Position numbers and translations under genes: made by a program
Notes under the pieces: model-generated
Told to the model about the DNA's origin: nothing
What the model saw: the letters and a program-made list of their open reading frames with translations, nothing else
The model's database searches: none
Part shown: one piece after another, positions 1 to 4,394 of the stretch
How positions within the stretch are numbered: position 1 is the first letter of the stretch
How the letters are laid out: each line of letters starts with the position of its first letter
Assembly (NCBI GenBank): GCA_015661045.1
Contig: JACVQG010000370.1
Coordinates: 1 to 5,415, forward strand
Reading direction: 5' to 3'
Source: Dehalococcoidia bacterium
GTDB taxonomy: Bacteria; Chloroflexota; Dehalococcoidia; JACVQG01
DNA length: 5,415 bases

Positions 1-696
1 ATTCAGGACGCTGCCCAATGCATACTTGGTGTCATCATGAGAAACCGCATCCTCAACAGCTTCGCTTATGGCTATTCCCAGGCTACCCGGAGAATCTGGC
101 GTCTTGGCCCGGATTGTCCGGCCGGCGTTCGTATCCTCACTGGGACTGGGCACCACTTTAGCCCCCCAGGTTTCCATCAGGATGCGGCGGTATGGTTTCT
201 GATGGTAGCTTGTTTGCACCATATAGACCTTGCATTGTAGACCAAAGTACTGGCAGCCGAGGGCTAGAGCGCTTCCCCACTGTCCCGCCCCGGTTTCCGT
301 GGCCAGGCGTTTGACACCCTCTTGCTTATTATAGTAAGCCTGAGCTACGGCCGTGTTTAACTTATGGCTACCTGCCGGGCTACCCCCTTCATATTTGTAA
401 AAGATCCTGGCCGGGGTATCCAGAGCTTTCTCCAGGCGGTGCGCCCGATGTAAAGGGGTAGGACGCCACATGCGGTATATTTGCTGAATCTCTTCAGGTA
501 TTTCAATGCTGTTCTGTGAGCTAACCTCCTGCTTAATAAGCTCCATAGGGAAAATACGGGCCAGGTCGGCAGGCCCCAGGGGCTGGCCGGTTCCGGGGTG
601 GAGCGGTGGGGGTAATGGGACCGGAAGGTCTGGCAGTACATTATACCAATGAGTGGGCATATCCTTTTCAGAGAGTATAAATTTAGTCGTTTCCAC
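1..696 (-). CDS. trpB: Tryptophan synthase beta chain, TrpB2 type (partial, N-terminal 232 residues)
   Basis: Pyridoxal-phosphate enzyme that joins indole and L-serine to make L-tryptophan in the cytoplasm. The frame is open from a GTG at 696-694 to the left edge, so the C-terminal part is outside the window (TrpB2 proteins usually have about 420-450 residues). Residues near 78-82 read RPTPL. The PLP lysine is K112 in GSHKLN, and the catalytic glutamate is E134 in [10 protein letters not shown]. Further TrpB2-type signatures are QKPYRR, METWGA and [15 protein letters not shown]. The long N-terminal extension rich in proline (about residues 22-40) is typical of TrpB2 rather than TrpB1. GTG is chosen because AGGAGG lies 5 bases upstream; the ATG between them is out of frame and stops after five codons. 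TrpB2 enzymes often occur without an adjacent trpA and may salvage free indole. No trpA is visible here. It is transcribed away from the sugar-phosphate operon. Confidence 0.93.
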   Translation of the reverse strand, partial: METTKFILSEKDMPTHWYNVLPDLPVPLPPPLHPGTGQPLGPADLARIFPMELIKQEVSSQNSIEIPEEIQQIYRMWRPTPLHRAHRLEKALDTPARIFYKYEGGSPAGSHKLNTAVAQAYYNKQEGVKRLATETGAGQWGSALALGCQYFGLQCKVYMVQTSYHQKPYRRILMETWGAKVVPSPSEDTNAGRTIRAKTPDSPGSLGIAISEAVEDAVSHDDTKYALGSVLN

Positions 697-701
697 GCAT
701 A

Positions 702-707
702 CCTCCT
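702..707 (-). promoter_or_regulatory. Ribosome binding site that fixes the GTG start of trpB2
   Basis: Minus-strand AGGAGG, a perfect Shine-Dalgarno core, 5 bases upstream of the GTG at 696-694. It supports this non-ATG start over the in-frame ATG at codon 13. Confidence 0.8.
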
Positions 708-727
708 GGAAATTATATTTTGGTCAT

Positions 728-756
728 ATTATACACAAGGTTTGAGGTTAACACCA
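728..756 (-). promoter_or_regulatory. Candidate promoter for trpB2
   Basis: The minus strand has a perfect TATAAT at 733-728. The hexamer 17 bases upstream (TGGTGT, 756-751) matches the -35 consensus poorly. Transcription from here would leave a leader of about 25 bases, too short for a T-box or attenuator. A second TATAAT at 717-712 is too close to the ribosome binding site to be the likelier -10. Confidence 0.4.
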
Positions 757-765
757 GATGTCTGG
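754..765. promoter_or_regulatory. Short perfect dyad, possible operator for the divergent region
   Basis: CCAGA-TG-TCTGG is an inverted repeat with 5-base arms and a 2-base centre. It overlaps the weak -35 hexamer of the trpB2 promoter candidate. The centre is too small for an RNA hairpin loop, so a protein-binding site is the better guess. A 10-base match can arise by chance, and no known regulator is assigned. Confidence 0.25.
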
Positions 766-805
766 CTAATTTGCTTTCTCCTGACGCAGTTTCCCCAATA
801 TAGTG

Positions 806-835
806 TTGAACAATATTACTTGCTCATGATATAAA
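806..835 (+). promoter_or_regulatory. Candidate sigma-A promoter P1 for the sugar-phosphate operon
   Basis: TTGAAC at 806-811 and TATAAA at 830-835 are separated by 18 bases. A TGA triplet (827-829) directly before the -10 makes an extended -10 element. Expected transcription start is near 842, giving a leader of about 80 bases before the epimerase start at 922. The half-sites at 862-906 would then lie downstream of the start, where a repressor could block elongation. Confidence 0.45.
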
Positions 836-861
836 AAAGATTAAAAAACACATTTATTTCA

Positions 862-906
862 TGTCACACATAGACAATTTTGTGGTAAAGTATATGCTAG
901 TTGTCT
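862..906. promoter_or_regulatory. Cluster of TGTC/GACA half-sites, possible operator
   Basis: TGTC at 862-865, GACA at 873-876 and TGTC at 902-905 form overlapping inverted repeats. AGACAA (872-877) is mirrored by TTGTCT (901-906) across 23 bases, and ACAA (874-877) by TTGT (880-883) across 2 bases. The outer arms flank the P2 promoter candidate. Seen directly as sequence symmetry; a regulatory role is inferred. Confidence 0.3.
871..898 (+). promoter_or_regulatory. Candidate promoter P2 close to the epimerase start
   Basis: TAGACA at 871-876 (five of six consensus bases) and TATGCT at 893-898 (four of six) are spaced by 16 bases. Transcription would start near 905, with a very short leader before the ribosome binding site GAAGGT (911-916). 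It is an alternative or addition to P1. Confidence 0.35.
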
Positions 907-921
907 CAATGAAGGTAATAT

Positions 922-1560
922 ATGAAAATTCTACCGGCTATTCTTACAAATGATGAAATAGATTTAGAAAAGAAAATCCGGCAGGCTGAGTTATTCACCG
1001 ATTGGGTTCAAGTTGATATCATGGATGGCCAATTCGTGCCTTCGCGCAGCATAGTTGCCGCTCACCTCTCCAAGATAAAAACCCGGCTGAACCTGGAAGT
1101 CCATTTGATGGTTAGAGATCCCGAAAATCAAGTAAAAAGCTATGCCAGAGCCGGCGCTACACGGATCGGATTCCATTATGAAGCAACACCCGCGCCGGAT
1201 AATGTTATTAAACAGGTCCGCAAATTAAAGTTAGGGGTTGGCCTGGCGATAAATCCTGAGACCCCCATTTCATCCGTCGAAGGTCTATTGGATAAAATTG
1301 ACTTTATATTGTTTCTTTCTGTGCATCCGGGGTTCTACGGAAAAGAGTTCTTACCGGAGGTTTTAGATAAAGTTAAAGAGTTCAGGGCAAAAGGATTCAA
1401 AATGGAAGTTGGTATGGATGGTGGTATAAAAGCCGATAATATTAAAATGATTAAAGACGCAGGCGTTGATTATGCTTGCGTAGGTAGCGGTGTATTTAAC
1501 CATGTTGCTCCTCAGGATGCCTATAATAATTTATTGAAATTGGTGAAGAATGACGAATAG
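922..1560 (+). CDS. rpe: Ribulose-phosphate 3-epimerase family protein with altered metal site
   Basis: TIM-barrel sugar-phosphate epimerase, 212 residues, close to the usual 210-230. The family interconverts ribulose-5-phosphate and xylulose-5-phosphate in the pentose phosphate pathway. Visible motifs: VDIMDGQFVP (31-40), EVHLMV (59-64), FHYEATP (84-90), INPETP (110-115), SVHPGFYGKEF (133-143), MDGGIKADNI (165-174) and GSGVFNH (188-194). The two acid/base aspartates correspond to D32 and D166, and the metal ligand His to H61. The other metal-binding His, two residues before the first Asp (HFDVMD in typical members), is Q30 here. The first-strand Ser is Ala (A6), the Met before the phosphate loop is L132, and the loop Asn is H135. 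These changes suggest a divergent subfamily, and a related phosphoketose epimerase activity (allulose-6-phosphate, for instance) is possible. GAAGGT lies 5 bases before ATG. The gene is more A/T-rich than the next ones. It overlaps the transketolase start by 11 bases, implying translational coupling. Confidence 0.85.
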   Translation: MKILPAILTNDEIDLEKKIRQAELFTDWVQVDIMDGQFVPSRSIVAAHLSKIKTRLNLEVHLMVRDPENQVKSYARAGATRIGFHYEATPAPDNVIKQVRKLKLGVGLAINPETPISSVEGLLDKIDFILFLSVHPGFYGKEFLPEVLDKVKEFRAKGFKMEVGMDGGIKADNIKMIKDAGVDYACVGSGVFNHVAPQDAYNNLLKLVKNDE

Positions 1561-2314
1561 TCCATCTTTAGAAGAATTAAAAAAACTTGCATGGCAGACC
1601 CGTCGAGATATTTTGATAATGCTCGAAAAAGCCGGCTCCGGACATCCAGGCGGCTCTTTATCAGCCGTGGAAATACTAATGTCCAAAGGGCATGGCTGTC
1701 CCGTCCTTTATACGGTGCTTGCTAACAGGGGTTTCTTCCCCAAAGAGGACCTGATGACTTTCCGCAAGCTGGGTTCGCGCTTGCAAGGGCACGCTTTCCG
1801 CGGTGTGCCCGGAGTCGAGGTTTCGAGTGGCTCACTGGGGCAGGGTTTATCCATTGCTAACGGCATGGCTGTGGTTGCGAAGAATGATAAGCGGGATACA
1901 CGGGTCTATTGTCTGATGGGTGATGGGGAAATGGATGAGGGGCAGATCTGGGAAGCTGCTATGGCTGCTTCGTTCTATAAGCTGGATAATCTTTGCGGTA
2001 TTGTGGACCGCAATCAGGTACAACAGAACGGCCCAACTAAACTTATTAAAGACCTTGAACCGGTAGCAGATAAGTGGAAAGCTTGCGGCTGGCATGTTAT
2101 AGACATAAATGGCCACGACGCATTGCAGGTTATTAAAGCCTATGATGAAGCGGAATCTATCAAGGGGCGGCCTACAGTAGTCATGGCCAATACTATAAAG
2201 GGTAAGGGGGTATCCTTCATGGAAGGTAACCATCAGTGGCACGGGAAAGCTCCCAACAAGGCGGAGTTAGAGGCTGCCCTGAAAGAGCTGGATGCTGCTC
2301 AGGGGGTCAGGTAA
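1550..2314 (+). CDS. tkt: Transketolase, N-terminal subunit, with internal deletion
   Basis: Thiamine-diphosphate-binding half of a split transketolase, which moves two-carbon ketol units between sugar phosphates together with the C-terminal subunit encoded next. Seen: SGHPGGSLSA (30-39, catalytic His H32), SKGHG (45-49), GVEVSSGSLGQGLS (88-101), the TPP/metal motif GDG at 124-126 ending at N155, GHD (188-190) and KGKGVSFME (217-225). Length is 254 residues against about 270-285 for the family. The shortfall lies between SAVEIL and MSKGHG, where relatives have about 24 further residues, including a conserved segment ending in RDRF. The frame is kept, but the loss removes a helix and loop next to the cofactor site, so activity is doubtful. 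ATG 1550 overlaps the epimerase stop, and only a weak GGTGA precedes it, consistent with coupling. Identification is secure; function is not. Confidence 0.88.
   Translation: MTNSPSLEELKKLAWQTRRDILIMLEKAGSGHPGGSLSAVEILMSKGHGCPVLYTVLANRGFFPKEDLMTFRKLGSRLQGHAFRGVPGVEVSSGSLGQGLSIANGMAVVAKNDKRDTRVYCLMGDGEMDEGQIWEAAMAASFYKLDNLCGIVDRNQVQQNGPTKLIKDLEPVADKWKACGWHVIDINGHDALQVIKAYDEAESIKGRPTVVMANTIKGKGVSFMEGNHQWHGKAPNKAELEAALKELDAAQGVR
1676..1684 (+). other. Inferred in-frame deletion point in the transketolase N subunit
   Basis: At codons 43-45 (Leu-Met-Ser) the sequence passes directly from the SAVEIL helix to the SKGHG motif. Family members carry about 24 residues here, so roughly 70 bases are missing without changing the frame. 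I see no flanking direct repeat at the junction. The estimate rests on remembered family sequence, not on an alignment. Confidence 0.65.
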
Positions 2315-2317
2315 TTT

Positions 2318-2674
2318 ATGATAACGAAACCTACCCGGGACGGTTTTGGAGAGGGTCTTCTTGAGCTTGGGAAGACCAACAAAAATGTATATGTGCTTAG
2401 TGGGGATCTGGCTGATTCCACTCGTGCTGAGTGGTTCGGCAAGTCCTACCCGGAGCGCTTCCTGAATATGGGTATTGCTGAGCAGGACATGGTGGGTATG
2501 GCAGCGGGCCTGGCGATGGAAGGCAAAATACCTTTTGTCTGTTCGTTTAGCTGTTTTATTACTACCAGGGCCTACGACCAGATAAGGGTTTCGGTATGTT
2601 ATAACAATATCGGAAATGGTAACCTGAATGTTAAGGACCTGACGGGGCTACTGCCCAGGCTATGGAGGATATAG
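2318..2674 (+). CDS. tkt: Transketolase, C-terminal subunit, 5' fragment (frameshifted)
   Basis: First part of the pyrimidine-binding half of transketolase. Residues 1-97 are well conserved: RDGFGEGL (7-14), VLSGDLADST (26-35), the catalytic glutamate E55 in NMGIAEQDM, and FSCFITTRAYDQIRVSVCYNN (77-97), whose aromatic residues line the cofactor pyrimidine in the family. Then an unusual IGNGN (98-102) appears before LNVK (103-106). After K106 the frame is lost: the last 12 residues (DLTGLLPRLWRI) are out-of-frame reading of the conserved GPDGATAQAMED region, ending at a TAG. Starts 3 bases after the N-subunit stop, with AGG (2309-2311) 6 bases upstream. The protein as written is 118 residues against about 310 for the intact subunit, so it is very probably non-functional alone. 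Annotators may prefer a single pseudogene spanning 2318-3246. Confidence 0.85.
   Translation: MITKPTRDGFGEGLLELGKTNKNVYVLSGDLADSTRAEWFGKSYPERFLNMGIAEQDMVGMAAGLAMEGKIPFVCSFSCFITTRAYDQIRVSVCYNNIGNGNLNVKDLTGLLPRLWRI
2606..2637 (+). other. Lesion in transketolase C subunit: small insertion plus frameshifting deletion
   Basis: Frame one ends its homology at codon 106 (AAG, 2633-2635), and homology resumes with GGA at 2635-2637 in the +2-shifted frame (GPDGATAQA, then Met at 2662). The two frames share one G. Relatives have about 10 residues between NVK and GPDG, including the SHAG/THAG loop, so about 31 bases are missing net. About 15 bases encoding IGNGN (2609-2623) look extra. No slippery heptamer or downstream stem-loop is apparent. 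Confidence 0.7.
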
Positions 2675-3246
2675 CCGGGATGCGGGTGCTCCCCGGTATG
2701 GCAGTGATTGTGCCAGTGGATGCTATCGAAGCCAAGAAAGCGGCAATTGCCGCTGCTGCCTATCCCGGGCCTGTGTATCTGCGTTTGGGTAGAGGGCCTG
2801 TACCGGTTCTTACACAGGAGAGCGACTCCTTTCGTATTGGAAAGGGGAATCTGATGCGCAAGGGAAAGGATGTTACCATCGTTGCCTGTGGCATCATGGT
2901 TAACGAGGCACTGGAAGCAGCTAACACATTATCTCAAGAGGGTATCGAAGCCAGTGTTATTAACATGCATACCGTTAAGCCCCTCGACGAGGCGCTTCTG
3001 CTGGAAGAGGCACGCCGCACCGGGGCGGTAGTAACCGCCGAGGAGCATCAAATCAATGGCGGTCTGGGTGGCGCAGTAGCGGAGTGCCTGGTTCGTTCTT
3101 ACCCGGTGCCAGTGGAGATGGTGGCTGTTAACGATACCTTTGGCGAATCCGGCGGTGAACGGGAGTTGCAGGAGAAATATGGTCTAACGGCCAAGGAAAT
3201 AGTACCAGCGGCGAGGAAAGCAATATCCCGGAAGCCGAAGCGGTAA
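2662..3246 (+). CDS. tkt: Transketolase, C-terminal subunit, 3' fragment (frameshifted)
   Basis: Continues the same gene in another frame. Homology begins 27 bases before this ATG (GPDGATAQA), so the Met is an internal residue of the ancestral protein, not a natural start, and no good ribosome binding site precedes it. Seen: MEDIAGMRVLPGM (1-13), the end of the pyrimidine-binding domain with PVYLRLGR (37-44), then the transketolase C-terminal domain from about residue 57 with DVTIVACGIMVNEAL (70-84), the VKPLD segment (105-109) and the EEHQINGGLGGAVAE hallmark (127-141). It reaches a normal C-terminus. Joined at the lesion, the two fragments give about 309 residues, near the family length, but still without the conserved His-containing loop. 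The 194-residue piece lacks the catalytic glutamate and the front half of its domain, so it should not work alone. Confidence 0.85.
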   Translation: MEDIAGMRVLPGMAVIVPVDAIEAKKAAIAAAAYPGPVYLRLGRGPVPVLTQESDSFRIGKGNLMRKGKDVTIVACGIMVNEALEAANTLSQEGIEASVINMHTVKPLDEALLLEEARRTGAVVTAEEHQINGGLGGAVAECLVRSYPVPVEMVAVNDTFGESGGERELQEKYGLTAKEIVPAARKAISRKPKR

Positions 3247-3256
3247 AAACGAAGGC

Positions 3257-4369
3257 ATGAATGTGTTTGCCGTTGGGCTGGCTAGAAAATACGATGGCGT
3301 AGTGGACTTTGAGATGAAAAAGCCCGAGATCCGGGAACCAAAAGACGTTTTGGTCAAGGTCTTACAGGCTGGTATCGACGGTACGGACAGGGATATGATC
3401 CGCCGCCAGCAAAAGGATATTGCCGAAGGCGAAGAGTATATAGTGCTGGGCCATGAGGCTATCGGCAGGGTAGTTGAGGTCGGGTCGGGGGTGGAGAATC
3501 TGAAAGTTGGGGACATGGTTGTGCCCACGGTGCGCCGGGGGTGTAATGAATGTCCCAGTTGCTTAAACAACCAGAGCGATATGTGCAGCACTGGTTTCTA
3601 CAAGGAACGGGGTATTCACAAGCTGCACGGTTACTTCACCGAGTATTTCGTGGATGAAGAGCAATACCTGGTGCCTGTGCCCCAAGGTATGGAACATGTA
3701 GCGGTTCTTACAGAACCTCTATCCATTCAGATGCAACATATTCAAACGCGCCTTCCCTGGGGTTGCTTTCATCCGGAGCATAGCATTGGTCAGCCCGGAT
3801 GGGGCGCCTGTAAAAAAGCTCTGGTAATCGGCGCCGGGCCGATAGGCTTCTTTGGCGCAGCGTTATTAAGATTGGCTGACATAGCGACATATTTTATCGA
3901 AGTTGTGACTGAGGACAGCCCGAAAGTATGCCGTATGCAGGAGATGGAAGCTCATTATATAGATGGAAGAGGGATTACTTCTGAAGCATTAGTAAAAAGG
4001 ATGGGAAATCCCGATATTGTTTTTGAAGCCAGCGGCGTATCTGAATTGGCCCTGAGCCTGTTGCCTGTCGGCGCCAGGAATGGCGTATATATCTTCACCG
4101 GCATCCCCCGCGGTGAAAGCCAGGTATGCATGGATGGGGATCTACTGGTTAGACAAATCGTGAGGACTAATCAAATAATCATTGGAAGTATCAATTCCAA
4201 CCGGAGCCATTTTGAGTCGGCATTAGAAGATATGGTTCACATGGATAAACGGTTTAATCATATCTTAGATAGAGTAATTACCCATGTGTATCCCTTGAAG
4301 GATTATAAGGAAGCGTTGGCTCCCAACCCTAATTCGTTAAAAGTCATCTTTGAGATGGAAAAGCTTTAA
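3257..4369 (+). CDS. gdh: Glucose 1-dehydrogenase-like zinc-dependent MDR alcohol dehydrogenase
   Basis: Medium-chain dehydrogenase of the archaeal-type glucose dehydrogenase family, 370 residues, which oxidises aldoses to lactones with NAD(P). GroES-like catalytic domain: likely zinc ligands D41 (in GIDGTD, where many members have Cys), H66-E67 (LGHEAIG) and E153 (LTEPLS). The structural zinc cysteines are C96, C99, C102 and C110. TGFYKERGIHKLHG (112-125) carries the substrate-loop Glu E117. The Rossmann motif is GAGPIG (192-197), and GSINSNRSHFE near the end matches the family's cofactor/substrate segment. Asp for Cys at the first ligand is known in Haloferax glucose dehydrogenase, so activity is plausible. 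The true substrate is unknown, and the context suggests a sugar or sugar derivative. It starts 10 bases after the transketolase stop. GAAGG sits only 1 base from ATG, too near for good initiation, so coupling is likely. G+C falls in the second half. Confidence 0.8.
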   Translation: MNVFAVGLARKYDGVVDFEMKKPEIREPKDVLVKVLQAGIDGTDRDMIRRQQKDIAEGEEYIVLGHEAIGRVVEVGSGVENLKVGDMVVPTVRRGCNECPSCLNNQSDMCSTGFYKERGIHKLHGYFTEYFVDEEQYLVPVPQGMEHVAVLTEPLSIQMQHIQTRLPWGCFHPEHSIGQPGWGACKKALVIGAGPIGFFGAALLRLADIATYFIEVVTEDSPKVCRMQEMEAHYIDGRGITSEALVKRMGNPDIVFEASGVSELALSLLPVGARNGVYIFTGIPRGESQVCMDGDLLVRQIVRTNQIIIGSINSNRSHFESALEDMVHMDKRFNHILDRVITHVYPLKDYKEALAPNPNSLKVIFEMEKL

Positions 4370-4383
4370 CCTTATAGATAATT

Positions 4384-4390
4384 AGGAGGT
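4384..4390 (+). promoter_or_regulatory. Strong ribosome binding site for transaldolase
   Basis: AGGAGGT is a perfect Shine-Dalgarno sequence 4 bases before the ATG at 4395. It is much stronger than the sites before the other plus-strand genes, so transaldolase may be translated independently and at a higher level. The 25-base gap after the dehydrogenase holds no terminator or promoter that I can see. Confidence 0.8.
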
Positions 4391-4394
4391 AGAA

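Noticed and set aside
37..641. Open frames inside trpB2 (plus strand 37-240, minus strand 357-641)
   Set aside because: They are alternative-frame shadows of the strongly conserved TrpB2 frame.
649..834. Small plus-strand open frame of 61 codons in the divergent region
   Set aside because: It begins inside trpB2 on the opposite strand, has no ribosome binding site and no recognisable protein features, and its end overlaps the P1 promoter candidate.
697..921. T-box, attenuator, riboswitch or small RNA in the divergent intergenic region
   Set aside because: The likely trpB2 leader is only about 25 bases, and the roughly 80-base leader toward the operon is A/T-rich with no T-box core, stable long hairpin or U-tract terminator.
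1847..2242. 131-codon minus-strand open frame within transketolase
   Set aside because: It is antisense to the conserved TPP-binding region and shows no domain of its own. The same reasoning removes the minus-strand frames at 991-1176, 3184-3591, 3708-3890 and 4916-5128.
2633..2674. Programmed ribosomal frameshift joining the two transketolase fragments
   Set aside because: No slippery heptamer is present at AAGGACC, no stimulatory hairpin is evident, and the joined product would still lack the conserved His-containing loop.
2662..3246. The 194-residue fragment as a separate functional gene with its own start
   Set aside because: Homology extends 27 bases upstream of its ATG in the same frame, there is no ribosome binding site, and the piece begins in the middle of a domain.
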